A DNA stretch of 64,000 nt from Marinobacter denitrificans (GCF_008795955.1 NZ_VMHN01000001.1:620001-684000); one strand, 5' to 3'; positions 26,496 through 36,065 are shown, counted from the first letter of the stretch. The notes: generated by a model from the sequence alone, not told the origin. A program made the numbers and translations.

Positions 26496-26519
26496 AAACG
26501 TACCTGTAAGGTACTTTTT
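26496..26519 (+). terminator. Weak intrinsic terminator after the glycosyltransferase gene
   Basis: GTACC-TGTAA-GGTAC forms a five-pair stem followed by five thymines, with AAAA on the left that can pair with the T-run. The stem is short, so termination may be partial. Confidence 0.45.
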
Positions 26520-26536
26520 GCTTCCGGAGACTTACT

Positions 26537-27484
26537 GTGACTGGCATCCCTGTTGGTATCAGCACCTGCCTGCTGGGCAAGGAAGTCCGCCATGATGGCG
26601 GCCACAAGCATTCCCGCTTCTGCACCCAGGTACTTTCCCGCCATTTTGAGTTCCGCTCCATCTGCCCGGAGCTGGAAGCGGGGTTGGGTGTACCCCGGCC
26701 GGCAATTCACCTGCGGGAATACGAAGACGGTCTGAAACTGATCGAATCAAAAGGCACGGCGGATCATACCGATGCCATGCAGGGCTTTATCGACCAGGTC
26801 ATGCCCAGTCTGGCGGACCTGCGGGGCTACATTCTGATGGCCAAATCCCCGAGCTGTGGTATGGAGCGCATCAAGGTACACAACGCTGACGGTAATGTGG
26901 TCCGCCGCGACGGCCAGGGCCTGTTTGCCGAGGCACTGATGCGTCAGTACCCGCTGATGCCAGTGGAAGAGGAAGGCCGGTTGAACGACGATACACTGCG
27001 GGAAAACTTTATTGAGCGGGTGTTCGCCTACGACGACTGGATGCAGAACGTGAGCGGTGAGAACCTCTCTGCCCGCGCCCTGATCGAGTTCCACACCCGC
27101 CACAAATTCCAGCTGCTGGCCCATTCCGAGAAGATCTACCGCCAGCTGGGGCCAATGCTCGGGGATCTCAAATCAGAACCCCTGACAGACATTGCAGACC
27201 GATACATCGCCTCGTTCATGGAGGCGATGACCCTGAAGGTGAGCCGGGGTTCCCATGTGAATGCCATGCAGCACCTGATGGGCTATCTGCGGGATTCCAT
27301 GGCGGATGAGGACAGGAAGGTGCTGATGGAGCAGATCGAAGCCTACCACCGGGGTGAGGTGCCCTTGGTCGTACCGATGACGCTGCTGCGGATGGCCCAG
27401 CGGAGGGAGCCAGTTGACTACCTGCATAGCCAGAAGTACCTGACCCCCTACCCGGACGAGCTCGGGCTCAGGAACCGGGTTTAA
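26537..27484 (+). CDS. DUF523-DUF1722 protein (YbgA-like)
   Basis: The 315-residue cytosolic protein has an N-terminal DUF523 domain (about 1-145), with CLLGKEVRHDGGHK and the cysteine motif AKSPSCGMERIKV, and a C-terminal DUF1722/YbgA domain (about 185-305) with EFHTRHKFQLLAHS near residue 197. The start is GTG with a GGAGA ribosome site. This fusion often sits next to MerR regulators and photolyase genes, but not here. Conserved cysteines suggest metal or Fe-S binding. The function is not established. Confidence 0.85.
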   Translation: MTGIPVGISTCLLGKEVRHDGGHKHSRFCTQVLSRHFEFRSICPELEAGLGVPRPAIHLREYEDGLKLIESKGTADHTDAMQGFIDQVMPSLADLRGYILMAKSPSCGMERIKVHNADGNVVRRDGQGLFAEALMRQYPLMPVEEEGRLNDDTLRENFIERVFAYDDWMQNVSGENLSARALIEFHTRHKFQLLAHSEKIYRQLGPMLGDLKSEPLTDIADRYIASFMEAMTLKVSRGSHVNAMQHLMGYLRDSMADEDRKVLMEQIEAYHRGEVPLVVPMTLLRMAQRREPVDYLHSQKYLTPYPDELGLRNRV

Positions 27485-27493
27485 ACACCCGGC

Positions 27494-28225
27494 TCAGAAG
27501 CCGTAAAGCAGTGCCAGCGAGAGTTCTGTGTCGGTGTCATCCGAGCCCTCGGGCTCGTCCGAAACATGCTGTACCAGGTATGCAACTTTCATGGAAAGGT
27601 TGCCCACAACCTTGGCCTGCACAGAGGTTTCAGACTCGGTGATGGTGTTGTTTTCATCAATGCCCATTTCGGTGCTCAGCTTCTGGCGAAACAGGGCGTT
27701 TTCAGACAACGCATAGTCAAACTGACCTGCCAACCGGCCAATGGCCTCTTCCTCATCACGGTTGCCATCGTCATCCGGCTCTTCCAGTTTGTTGAACCGG
27801 TAACCGACACCGGCCGAAAGGTCCAGGAAGGAGCGCTCGCCACGCTGCCAGACCCGGTTACCATAACCAGTGGTCAGGGATGACTGAAAGTCGTACCCGG
27901 AGAAGCGGTCGTCCTCATAGGCGCCCCGCACAAACACGTACTGACTCCCTTCGAATTTGTAATCCGTCTGCAGCTCACCCCGGTACTTCTCGGCCGTGGT
28001 TTCGTCATCTGTCTCGGAGAAGGTAGAGCGGAACTCGCCCTTGTTGCGCCACTCCTCCTCTTCGTATACCAGGCCGAGGCGGGTGTTGATGTTGGTTTCC
28101 TCGGTGTTGCCGGTGGTTATCAGCACACCGGCTTCACCTTCACCCTCCCAGCCTTCATAATCCTGACCAAACACCATCGGTGATATGGCCAGCGACGCAA
28201 TCGCAAGGGTTGTTCTGAACTGCAT
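27494..28225 (-). CDS. DUF481 outer-membrane protein (YdiY-like)
   Basis: The 243-residue exported protein has a signal peptide ending FGQ (about residue 21). The mature chain is strongly acidic and made of alternating beta-strand segments (EGEGEAGVLITTGNTEETN, QTDYKFEGSQYVFVRGAYED) and ends with phenylalanine, as expected for an outer-membrane barrel. DUF481 proteins are salt-responsive in some bacteria; the function is unknown. It is convergent with the DUF523 gene, 9 bases from it. Confidence 0.85.
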   Translation of the reverse strand: MQFRTTLAIASLAISPMVFGQDYEGWEGEGEAGVLITTGNTEETNINTRLGLVYEEEEWRNKGEFRSTFSETDDETTAEKYRGELQTDYKFEGSQYVFVRGAYEDDRFSGYDFQSSLTTGYGNRVWQRGERSFLDLSAGVGYRFNKLEEPDDDGNRDEEEAIGRLAGQFDYALSENALFRQKLSTEMGIDENNTITESETSVQAKVVGNLSMKVAYLVQHVSDEPEGSDDTDTELSLALLYGF

Positions 28226-28246
28226 GAGATCTCCTTGTGTTAACCA

Positions 28247-29257
28247 TCAGGACTTCGCATGACGCTCACCCATGGCACTTTTTCGGGCCTGCTGCTCACG
28301 CTCTGCCTTCTTTCGGGCTTTTCGCTCCGCAATGATTCGTGCCGCTTCGCCGCCCACATGCGCTTCGCCCCGCTGTTCTGCCAGGCGCATCTGACGCTCG
28401 CGCTCGGCGAAGCGGGCCTTCTGCTCTTCAGTCAGCGAGTCAATACACCGGTGACAGCTCACACCCTGCTCGTACTCCGGGCGCTGTTTGTCTTCGGCGG
28501 TAATCGGCCTGCGACAGGCATGGCACTGGTCATACTCACCCCGTTCCAGCTTGTGGTTCACGGTTACCCTGTCGTCAAACACAAAGCATTCACCCTGCCA
28601 CAGGCTCTGTGATTCCGGGACTTCCTCCAGGTATCTGAGGATGCCTCCCTTGAGGTGATACACCTCATCAAAACCCTGCTCTTTCAGGAATGCCGTGGAT
28701 TTTTCACACCGGATGCCCCCGGTGCAGAACATGGCGACCTTCTTGTGTTTCGAAGGGTCCAGATTCTCCTTTACGTACTCGGGGAACTCGCGGAACGTAT
28801 CCGTAGCCGGGTTCCTGGCATTTCTGAAGGTTCCGATCTCCACTTCGTACTGGTTACGGGTGTCCACAACCATTACGTCCGGGTCGGCGATCAGATCATT
28901 CCACTCTTTCGGCTCCACGTAGGTGCCCACAATACGTTTCGGATCAATACCCTCCACACCCATGGTGACGATCTCTTTCTTCAGCTTCACCTTGGTGCGT
29001 TTGAAGGGCTGGATATCCACGAAAGATTCCTTGTAATCAATACCCTCAAATCGCTCATCGGCATCCAGCCAGTGCCGGATCGCATCCACCCCCTCACGGC
29101 TGCCGGCAATGGTGCCGTTGATGCCTTCACGGGCAAGCAACAAAGTGCCATGCACGTCCTTCTCAAGCATCAGGTCCAGCAGCGGCTGGCGAAGGGCTTT
29201 GTAATCATTCAGAACTGCGAACTTGTATAGCGCGCAGACAACAACATCCTGGCTCAT
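28247..29257 (-). CDS. trhO: tRNA uridine(34) hydroxylase TrhO (YceA), rhodanese type
   Basis: The 336-residue cytosolic protein has an N-terminal acylphosphatase-like domain ([18 protein letters not shown] near residue 40), a rhodanese domain (about 120-220) with the catalytic cysteine in [13 protein letters not shown], and a C-terminal zinc-ribbon-like region with paired cysteines (CHACRRP and CHRCIDS) plus a basic tail. TrhO hydroxylates U34 of certain tRNAs on the way to 5-carboxymethoxyuridine. The tail after residue 290 is long, rich in Arg, Glu and Ala, and probably a disordered RNA-contact extension. Confidence 0.93.
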   Translation of the reverse strand: MSQDVVVCALYKFAVLNDYKALRQPLLDLMLEKDVHGTLLLAREGINGTIAGSREGVDAIRHWLDADERFEGIDYKESFVDIQPFKRTKVKLKKEIVTMGVEGIDPKRIVGTYVEPKEWNDLIADPDVMVVDTRNQYEVEIGTFRNARNPATDTFREFPEYVKENLDPSKHKKVAMFCTGGIRCEKSTAFLKEQGFDEVYHLKGGILRYLEEVPESQSLWQGECFVFDDRVTVNHKLERGEYDQCHACRRPITAEDKQRPEYEQGVSCHRCIDSLTEEQKARFAERERQMRLAEQRGEAHVGGEAARIIAERKARKKAEREQQARKSAMGERHAKS

Positions 29258-29396
29258 GAGTCTGGTTTCTCCTGCGGGCCGGACCGTAAATCCGGAGCAT
29301 GGTTAGTGATCGCCCAAGGGCATAAAGCCGCCATTCTAACGAATCCGAATGCCGGAAAGTATTACGGGGGGGTTACGGATAGAATCTTCGGGAGAG

Positions 29397-29420
29397 CCCG
29401 GCACCAGGAAAGGTGCCGGT
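29397..29420 (-). terminator. Stem-loop downstream of the outer-membrane barrel gene
   Basis: CCGGCACC (29398-29405) pairs with GGTGCCGG (29412-29419) around AGGAAA. It lies 21 bases after the minus-strand barrel gene. There is no U-run on either side, so it may be a 3' stability element and not an intrinsic terminator. Confidence 0.4.
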
Positions 29421-29440
29421 AAATTACGTGCCGACAGAGA

Positions 29441-30001
29441 TCAGAACAGTACGGCGAAACCGATGGAGACGCCGGAGATTTCCGCGCCATCCTTGTCGAT
29501 ATACTGCATGTACTCGCCGTTGACCTGGAAATCCTTATTGATATCCAGGTTGGCGCCCAGACCAAAGGAAATGTCGGATTCCGACTCTGATAGGCTGGCT
29601 GAGCCACCGGGGCCCGTCGCAGAGGCAGTCAGCTCACCCTTGGTGGCACCGACAATTACGTAGGGATAGACGGGGCTTTCGTTGGGAAGCCCCAGCGCCA
29701 TATAGCCACCCACCATGTAATCAAGCTCCAGCTCCAGAGAATAACCATTGGCGCTGATTGAATCATCTTTGGCACCAAAACCGGCCCTTAATTCGGCAGA
29801 GAGGTAAGGATTGATCCGCACCCCGGCTTTTCCCACCAGGGCGCCCAGATCGAATTCTTCGGAAATTCCGTCTTCTTCATAGGTCAGAAAGCTGTAGTTC
29901 AGCCCCACATAGCCACCATCGACAGACTCCTGGGCAGACGCATTGGAAGCGAAAGATGCCAGCACAGCGAACACAGACCCCAAAACAATCTTATTCTTCA
30001 T
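29441..30001 (-). CDS. Small outer-membrane beta-barrel protein
   Basis: The 186-residue protein has a signal peptide to about residue 23 (NASA/QES). Alternating hydrophobic and polar strands, YVGLNYSFLTYEED near the N-terminus and a C-terminal GVSIGFAVLF ending in Phe are features of OmpA/OmpW-like eight-stranded barrels. It could be a porin-like or adhesion barrel; no ligand is suggested. It is transcribed alone between a strong terminator upstream and a stem-loop downstream. Confidence 0.8.
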   Translation of the reverse strand: MKNKIVLGSVFAVLASFASNASAQESVDGGYVGLNYSFLTYEEDGISEEFDLGALVGKAGVRINPYLSAELRAGFGAKDDSISANGYSLELELDYMVGGYMALGLPNESPVYPYVIVGATKGELTASATGPGGSASLSESESDISFGLGANLDINKDFQVNGEYMQYIDKDGAEISGVSIGFAVLF

Positions 30002-30113
30002 TACTTGCTCCTTTATAGAGGCCGGCCCAAAGCCCCCAACAACATTTTTTAATCATCAGTTTGCAAGGCGGGTGAATAATAATTCATTTTTCTCCCTAAT
30101 TCCTTGAGGCCGA

Positions 30114-30143
30114 ACAAAAAAACTCCCGCAATGCGGGAGTTTT
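30114..30143 (-). terminator. Strong intrinsic terminator of the DsbA-like gene
   Basis: ACTCCCGC-AAT-GCGGGAGT is a perfect stem with A/T extensions on both sides: seven A at 30116-30122 and TTTT at 30140-30143. On the minus strand it ends in seven uridines, 28 bases after the dsbA-like stop. The symmetry could allow some activity in both directions. Confidence 0.88.
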
Positions 30144-30170
30144 CAGGACGTTCCAAAATGGGGACTTTGC

Positions 30171-30893
30171 TCAGTCGGCCAGCTCACGCTCTACTACTGC
30201 AGATAACTGCCCCCAGCCCGGACGGGTCAGGCGTACGTTATCCACAAGCACGGTTGGCGTGCTGGTCACGCGCAGCTGCATGGCCACGCGGCGGCTCTGC
30301 TCGATGTCATCAATATGAAGGTCCGTACTCATGCACCGGCGGAATCTGCGCTCATCCAGCCCCAGATCGTTCGCGTATCGGCTGAAGGTATCCACGGGGC
30401 TACCGGAACCACTCCACTCGGTTTGCATATCAAATAACTCGTCGTGCATTTCCCAGTAGGCACCCTGATCCCCTGCACAGCGTGCAGCGTGGGCTGAGGG
30501 CACAGCATTGTCGTGTTGTTGCAGGGGCAGATCAAAATAGACGAAACGCACCTTGCCAGTCTCCACGTACTCCTGTTTCAGTTGCTCGCTCGCGTCCGAG
30601 AACCGCGCACAGGCAGGGCATTGGTAATCCGCGAATTCCCGCACAACCACAGGGGCATCGGGATCGCCCACTGAGATACCAAAGCGATCCAGCTCGGCCG
30701 GGAAAGGGTTGGCATTGGGGGCGGCAACCGGCAGAGCATCAGAGGACGGATCCGGACTGGCCGTGAGGAAAAACACGCCTACGGCAACAAAGGCGATGAC
30801 AATGACCCCAACACCCAGATACAGCGATTTGCGGCCCTTCTTCCGCACGGGAGGCGGCGCACCGGTTTCCTTTCTTCTTTTTGCTTCGCCCAT
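30171..30893 (-). CDS. DsbA-family thioredoxin-like protein, membrane-anchored
   Basis: The 240-residue protein has a short basic cytoplasmic N-terminus (GEAKRRK), one transmembrane anchor (about 24-44) and a periplasmic DsbA/Thioredoxin_4 domain (about 70-238). The active site is CPAC in ADYQCPACARFS, and the cis-proline loop is TSTPTVLVDN. It probably acts as a thiol oxidase, reductase or isomerase on envelope proteins; the redox direction cannot be read from the sequence. It is divergent from the nitronate monooxygenase gene. Confidence 0.87.
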   Translation of the reverse strand: MGEAKRRKETGAPPPVRKKGRKSLYLGVGVIVIAFVAVGVFFLTASPDPSSDALPVAAPNANPFPAELDRFGISVGDPDAPVVVREFADYQCPACARFSDASEQLKQEYVETGKVRFVYFDLPLQQHDNAVPSAHAARCAGDQGAYWEMHDELFDMQTEWSGSGSPVDTFSRYANDLGLDERRFRRCMSTDLHIDDIEQSRRVAMQLRVTSTPTVLVDNVRLTRPGWGQLSAVVERELAD

Positions 30894-31001
30894 AATGGAG
30901 CTCCTTGTTGTTTATTCGTTTCTGGTCATTTTCAGGCGGTAGTGAGCACGCTAAGATCCCTTATACCGTACATAAGTTCCAGCATAAATTAAGGAATTCT
31001 C

Positions 31002-31967
31002 ATGGCGTTACCCGAATCACTGAAGAACTCGCTGAGCCTCCCCCTGGTGGCCGCCCCCATGTTCCTGATCTCCGGCCCGGAGCTGGCACTTGCGTGCTGC
31101 CGGCAAGGCATTGTTGGCAGTTTTCCTGCCCTGAACCAGCGCAGCAGTGAAGATTTCGAGAAATGGGTGATTCAGATGAACGAGGGCCTGGATGACCTAC
31201 GCCAGACCCATCCGGACAGAAAAATCGCACCCTATGCTGTCAACCTGATTGTTCACCGTACCAACCCCCGCTGGGAGGCCGACCTGGAACTGTGCGTGAA
31301 ACACCAGGTGCCGATTGTGATTACGTCCCTTGGCGCGGCAACCCGTGTGACCGAAGCCGTACACAGCTACGGTGGCATGGTTTTCCACGACGTTACCAAC
31401 CAGAAGCATGCGCGCAAGGCGGCCGAGGCAGGTGTGGATGGTATTATCGCCGTTTCCGCCGGCGCGGGCGGCCATGCCGGCACCGTCAATCCGTTCGTGC
31501 TGGTTCATGAAATCCGTGAGGTGTTCGACGGCATTATTCTGCTCGCTGGCGCGCTTTCCAAAGGCGAAGATATCCTCGCTGCCCAGGCCATGGGCGCGGA
31601 CCTGTGCTACATGGGCACCCGTTTTATCAATACCACCGAATCACTGGCGGAAGCCGCCTACCAGAACATGATCCTGGAAGCGGTATCCGGGGATATCATC
31701 CACACGCCGGCGGTGTCAGGCATCCCCGCCAACTTCATGCGCCAGAGCCTGGAAGCCGCGGGCTACCCCATGGATAAACTGAACGAGCCCGGCAAACTCG
31801 ATTATGGTGAGAAGCTGAAGCCCGTGAACGATGAGGCCAAAGCCTGGAAAACCGTCTGGTCCGCTGGCCAGGGGGTGAGCCAGATTACGGATGTGGTTTC
31901 TGTCAGTGACCTGGTCCAGCGTATAAGCGACGAGTATCAGGAAGCCCGCTCGCGGATTTGCGGTTAG
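31002..31967 (+). CDS. Nitronate monooxygenase (NMO/2-nitropropane dioxygenase family)
   Basis: The 321-residue FMN-dependent TIM-barrel enzyme has the class signature PLVAAPMFLISGPELALACC at the N-terminus, the FMN-phosphate region GAGGHAGTVNPF near residue 149 and LLAGALSKGEDILAAQAMGADLCYMGTRF split across residues 185-210. Members oxidise nitronates such as propionate 3-nitronate with oxygen; several in this clade instead act as enoyl reductases or have unknown substrates. The ATG is preceded by AAGGAA. A hairpin after the gene separates it from the convergent DUF5666 gene. Confidence 0.85.
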   Translation: MALPESLKNSLSLPLVAAPMFLISGPELALACCRQGIVGSFPALNQRSSEDFEKWVIQMNEGLDDLRQTHPDRKIAPYAVNLIVHRTNPRWEADLELCVKHQVPIVITSLGAATRVTEAVHSYGGMVFHDVTNQKHARKAAEAGVDGIIAVSAGAGGHAGTVNPFVLVHEIREVFDGIILLAGALSKGEDILAAQAMGADLCYMGTRFINTTESLAEAAYQNMILEAVSGDIIHTPAVSGIPANFMRQSLEAAGYPMDKLNEPGKLDYGEKLKPVNDEAKAWKTVWSAGQGVSQITDVVSVSDLVQRISDEYQEARSRICG

Positions 31968-31981
31968 AACTGTGAGCAATG

Positions 31982-32007
31982 CCGGGTGCCCTGAGGGGCA
32001 CCCGGTT
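31982..32007 (+). terminator. Hairpin between convergent genes
   Basis: CCGGGTGCCC pairs with GGGCACCCGG around TGAG, a ten-pair perfect stem 15 bases after the nitronate monooxygenase stop. Only two thymines follow directly. It may serve both convergent genes. Confidence 0.6.
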
Positions 32008-32021
32008 ATCGCTGTTGGCGA

Positions 32022-33566
32022 TCAGTCGTCGTCATCTTCTTCGAGTTCGATTTCATCGGCCCTGTAAGAATGCTGCCCTGAAACCGCGAGTGAGTATTCC
32101 ACTTCAACCAATGGGAACTCTCCGGTTTGAGGGCTAACCATCTGCTCAATAACCGAGCGGTCGGTATTCCCCTCAAACGCACCGATGCCAATATTCATCC
32201 TTACGCCCAGCACGGTGATTGACTGATCATCAATGGCGCGTAATTTTCCCTCCAGTTCGAACTCGTTCTGTTCATCACCATCATCTTCGGGCTCTTCTCG
32301 CTCGACTTTGAGTGCCTCAAGGAAAATAGCCCCACTACCATCTTCTCTTTCGACACCCTCTACCTCTACCTCATCGCCACGGAACAGGTCTTCCAGGCTG
32401 ATACGGGTATCGTCATCGTCATCGGTGATGATCGTAAACGGTGTTATCTGTACCAGCACACCACCCACTTCGAAGGTCCGGGCGGTAAGATCAACCAGCG
32501 ACGTTATAGCGCCCGTGACTTCCGCGGTCCCCTCTCTAAGCTCAATCTCTTCGGCTACAACTGTACGGTCGGCAGTAAACTCGCCTTCAACCTGGACCAG
32601 AATCCCTTGCTGCAAATCAGCGACCGTAAGCCCACCATCCAATTCCGTTTCCTCAGTGACCCTGACCACAAGGTCGCTCATACGGAACTCTCCGTCCTGG
32701 GGTCCGGAGCCGGAGGCACTGAAAGACACCTGAATGGGGCTGGTAAATTCTATATCGTCATCGCTGGCCCGATTGTAGCGGCGGAAGTCGTCCCTTTCGA
32801 TTTGCCTGGCTTCCAACGTGCCACCGGAGTAGTCGCCTTCAACTTCAAAGTAACTCCCCGGGACCAGGTCACTCTCACTCAATCCGTCACCAAATTCGAC
32901 ATTGCTGCCGTAGGTCACGTTGACACCGTTAAGGGTAAAACTGCCAGGCTCAACCGAACCCTCTTCGATAGCGCCCTCAACTTCCACGTCTCCTACCGTG
33001 CTCTGCGCAAGTACACCAACGTAGCTTGCACGGAAGGAACTATCTTCCTGGCGCCAGGCACTGACGCGTACGCTCAGGTCGGTACCATTACCACTCAGAA
33101 GATCTGCGAACGTTGTACCGCGTACCACCGTTTGCTTCTCGACAACGACGGTCTGGCCCATCACCTCGATTTCTACAAACTCCCCCGCTCCTGAGGTATC
33201 AGGGGCAACACTCTCTATCCTGCCACGGAGCGTATCGTCATACTCAAGGGCATCAGCAGTACCCGTGCCATCATCCCGCCATTCACCGTCAACCCGCAGG
33301 ATCATGCCTTCGTCCAGTTCCGACTCTGCAGTGATGCCGTCGTCGCTCTGAACCTGGCCGTTCAGATCCCCGGTATCAAACCGGACGCCGTTAACAAATA
33401 CGCTACCAAATCCTGAAACCGGCCCCACACTGGATCCCGTGCCACGGATGCCACCGTCCGCGATATCAAGGCTAGCACTGCCTCCACCACCGCATGCGGT
33501 CAGGATACCGATGGATAAAGCGCCTAATGTAAAGCGGGTAGCTGACTGGATGGACTTCGGCTTCAT
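32022..33566 (-). CDS. DUF5666 lipoprotein, paralogue 1
   Basis: The 514-residue exported lipoprotein has a lipobox in GILTACGGGG (Cys near residue 25). After a Gly/Ser linker come repeated beta-rich DUF5666 units of about 65-80 residues; each carries VEGAI or VTGAI, then GFT/EV and a VEVEG-type strand (for example VEVEGAIEEG, VQVEGEFTADRTVVAEEIEL). The C-terminal third is highly acidic and ends EIELEEDDDD. The opening VGPVSGFGSVFVNGVRFDT is shared almost exactly with the paralogue at 34464. Its ATG overlaps the DUF6502 stop. The function is unknown; it is probably anchored in the outer membrane. Confidence 0.85.
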   Translation of the reverse strand: MKPKSIQSATRFTLGALSIGILTACGGGGSASLDIADGGIRGTGSSVGPVSGFGSVFVNGVRFDTGDLNGQVQSDDGITAESELDEGMILRVDGEWRDDGTGTADALEYDDTLRGRIESVAPDTSGAGEFVEIEVMGQTVVVEKQTVVRGTTFADLLSGNGTDLSVRVSAWRQEDSSFRASYVGVLAQSTVGDVEVEGAIEEGSVEPGSFTLNGVNVTYGSNVEFGDGLSESDLVPGSYFEVEGDYSGGTLEARQIERDDFRRYNRASDDDIEFTSPIQVSFSASGSGPQDGEFRMSDLVVRVTEETELDGGLTVADLQQGILVQVEGEFTADRTVVAEEIELREGTAEVTGAITSLVDLTARTFEVGGVLVQITPFTIITDDDDDTRISLEDLFRGDEVEVEGVEREDGSGAIFLEALKVEREEPEDDGDEQNEFELEGKLRAIDDQSITVLGVRMNIGIGAFEGNTDRSVIEQMVSPQTGEFPLVEVEYSLAVSGQHSYRADEIELEEDDDD

Positions 33567-34426
33567 GTGCGTTTCTCCCTGCCGCTTGCGGATAACTGAA
33601 CCGGATCTTCAAAATAGAAAACACCTACACCCGTTCTGACCGCCTCGCCGGTGGCCCTGTTTGCTCCATGGCCGGCGATGTCACGGTCGTAGGGGCCAAG
33701 CCACTTGTCCAGCTGCTCAAGCATAGCCTGTGACTGTTGCGCCGCATACCTGCGCCAGCGCGCCACAACTTCCGGGGGTATATTGTTGTACACCAGTGTT
33801 CTCTGGAACAGGGGCTGACTATCAGCCTCGCTGCCCACCAGATTGTGATCAATGGTCGCTATAAGATCTGATACGTCCTCCCCGAAAATCTGAAGCATTT
33901 CTTCACTGTCACCAGCAGGTACGTACGCCCTCTGGCGCAATGCCAGTTTCCCGGAGGCTTCGGTTTCCACCACGCCTACCCGCACCAGCTCCTCGAGCAC
34001 CGCCCGGGGCGTCATATCACCGCTGTAGCGTTTTACCAGCTCGCTGAAGCTGAGCGGGCCATCAAACGGCAGTTGGGCCGGTTCTCCGGCGCCCGTCTGG
34101 AATGCAGAATCATGGACCCAGCCGGAAACAACGCGGGAGGCCCGGTTTTCATGCCGGTTAGCCGGGCTACCGTCATCCTCACCCGCCAGGATCTCGCGCT
34201 GTTTTCTGACTTCTTTTCGGGTCAGGCCGGTCATCACCGCAGCACGGGAGTCTGTCGGCTTTTTGCGATTATCAGAGAAGTCTTCCAGGGCGGCATCCAC
34301 GTAGGCCCGCTTGACCAGCTCCGCAAACTCCGCAAATGGAATACCATTGCGGAGCAGCAGACGAGCCAGCGGGCGCAGAATGCGATACAGCGCCCGGTGC
34401 AGAGGTTGGGTATTGGACTTTTTCAT
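33563..34426 (-). CDS. DUF6502-family protein
   Basis: The 287-residue cytosolic protein carries an N-terminal HTH-like region (about 5-90: RPLARLLLRNGIPFAEFAEL, then VMTGLTRKEVRKQRE) and a mid-region that also looks like a winged helix (LSFSELVKRYSGDMTPRAVLEELVRVGVVE). This suggests a DNA-binding regulator, but no ligand domain is recognised. It lies between two DUF5666 lipoprotein genes on the same strand and overlaps the second by four bases, an association that I believe recurs in related genomes. Control of the lipoproteins is a fair guess. Confidence 0.7.
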   Translation of the reverse strand: MKKSNTQPLHRALYRILRPLARLLLRNGIPFAEFAELVKRAYVDAALEDFSDNRKKPTDSRAAVMTGLTRKEVRKQREILAGEDDGSPANRHENRASRVVSGWVHDSAFQTGAGEPAQLPFDGPLSFSELVKRYSGDMTPRAVLEELVRVGVVETEASGKLALRQRAYVPAGDSEEMLQIFGEDVSDLIATIDHNLVGSEADSQPLFQRTLVYNNIPPEVVARWRRYAAQQSQAMLEQLDKWLGPYDRDIAGHGANRATGEAVRTGVGVFYFEDPVQLSASGREKRT

Positions 34427-34463
34427 ATTTGGGATTGTATTCCCATAGTGGCGTCAAGACCAA

Positions 34464-35909
34464 TCAGTCGTCTTCCTCTATTTCGTCGATTACATAGTCA
34501 CCGCCCGCATTGCGGAAGTAATCGACTTCTACCTGGTCGCCCACACGGATGCCAGATAGATCCGCGCCACCACCTGACAGCGTGAGACCAAGAACCGTAA
34601 CGGAGCTGTCAGTAACGGCCGTTACTCGTCCTTCCATCTCATAACCCTCCTCATCGCTGTCCTCGCGTTCGATTTTGATGGCTTCCAGATAGTCGCCACC
34701 GGCCGCTCGTTGGCGACCTTCAACCTCTATAAAATCGCCCACCCGCAGGCTTTCAATATCGCGGGTTCTCATGGTGATGTTGTCATCATCGTCGTCATCG
34801 TCATCTTCGATAAGGGTGTTGCCTGTCAGCACGACGCGTACACCGCTGACCACAAGCTCTTCGCCGCTTCTGGATTCAATAACGCCATCCACTTCAGCAT
34901 CACCGTCCCGGGGTTCGACCTCTTCGGCTACGAGCACACCGTTACGGAAGCTGCCTTCGACTTTAACCAGCAGACCATCGCCCAGATCACTTTCTCTCAG
35001 ACCGTCGTCAAACTCGGTGCCGCCATTCACCTGAACGATAATGCCATTAAGGCTGAACTGCCTGCTGGCTTCGTGGTAATCGCCGGAAATGGCCCCGGCA
35101 ATCTCGACATCATCATCGTCATCAAACAGGTCGTCTTCGTCGTCAATCTCTTCGGCAATCAGAACGCCATTGCTATCGATGAAACCCTCAACTTCAACGG
35201 CCAGGCCGTCAGCGAGATCGCCCGGTTTCAGATCATCGTCAAACTCGGCGCTCTGGTAATCCACTTCAATGCCATTGATCTGAAATGTCTGGGCAACATT
35301 GTCCAGGTTGTGGACCAGGCCTTCGATTTCTACTTCGTTGGTGTCATCGAAATCTTCGCTGACGGGTTTTATCCCCACGAAACTGGCACGGAAGCTGCCG
35401 TCGTCAAGGCGCCAGGCGCTGACTCGAACACGGTAGATGCCAGGGGCAACACCGTTGAGGTCAGCGGGCGTAGCGCCCTTGAATACCGTTTGCCCGTCCA
35501 CCAGGATTTCCTGCCCTGCGACAATCAACGTGCCTTCGCCATCCAGCAGGTCCGGCCCGTTCCAGCTCGCCGACTGCAATTCGCCGCGGATGGAATCGTC
35601 GTAATCCAGGCGATCTGCTTCGCCCTGCCCGTCATCGTCCCACCGGCCACGGACCTTGAGAATCATGCCTTTCTCAAGCTGGGTTTCCCGCTCGATGCCG
35701 TCGTCGCTGTTAACACTGCCGTTGGTATCAAAGCGGGTGCCATTCACATACACACTTCCAAAACCCGACACGGGCCCGACACTGGTGCCCGAGGATGCGG
35801 TGTCACTGCTCGACGAGCTGGAACCACCTCCGCCACAGGCAACGAGAGAACCGACGACTGCACCGGTCAGGGCCAGTTTGATTGCTGTTGTAAGGGGATT
35901 ACGTTTCAT
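34464..35909 (-). CDS. DUF5666 lipoprotein, paralogue 2
   Basis: The 481-residue exported lipoprotein has a lipobox in GSLVACGGGG (Cys near residue 25) and a serine-rich linker. It contains five or six DUF5666-type beta units, with strands such as VEIEGLVHNLDN, VEVEGFIDSNGVLIAEEID and VKVEGSFRNGVLVAEEVE. Several very acidic stretches (DDDDVEIAG, DDDDDDDN) could bind calcium. The ATG at 35909 is preceded by GGAGAAGG and starts a normal signal peptide. The order in transcription is paralogue 2, DUF6502, paralogue 1, so the locus probably arose by duplication. Confidence 0.85.
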   Translation of the reverse strand: MKRNPLTTAIKLALTGAVVGSLVACGGGGSSSSSSDTASSGTSVGPVSGFGSVYVNGTRFDTNGSVNSDDGIERETQLEKGMILKVRGRWDDDGQGEADRLDYDDSIRGELQSASWNGPDLLDGEGTLIVAGQEILVDGQTVFKGATPADLNGVAPGIYRVRVSAWRLDDGSFRASFVGIKPVSEDFDDTNEVEIEGLVHNLDNVAQTFQINGIEVDYQSAEFDDDLKPGDLADGLAVEVEGFIDSNGVLIAEEIDDEDDLFDDDDDVEIAGAISGDYHEASRQFSLNGIIVQVNGGTEFDDGLRESDLGDGLLVKVEGSFRNGVLVAEEVEPRDGDAEVDGVIESRSGEELVVSGVRVVLTGNTLIEDDDDDDDDNITMRTRDIESLRVGDFIEVEGRQRAAGGDYLEAIKIEREDSDEEGYEMEGRVTAVTDSSVTVLGLTLSGGGADLSGIRVGDQVEVDYFRNAGGDYVIDEIEEDD

Positions 35910-36065
35910 TGGCCTTCTCCTTTGATTGGGATTATTTTCCCAAATATTTAATTGGGAATTTATTCCCATTTTTTGGAGCTGTCCAGTTATTGACCATGAA
36001 ATTTTGTGAACTTTCCGGCCTCAAGGGCGTAAGCTACTGAACAGACAAATGAAAGCAGGGGAAAA

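Noticed and set aside
34710..35951. Open frame of 413 codons antisense to the DUF5666 lipoprotein
   Set aside because: The minus-strand frame has a lipobox and repeated domain units. The plus-strand frame arises because Asp-rich repeats read as Val/Ile/Phe codons on the other strand.
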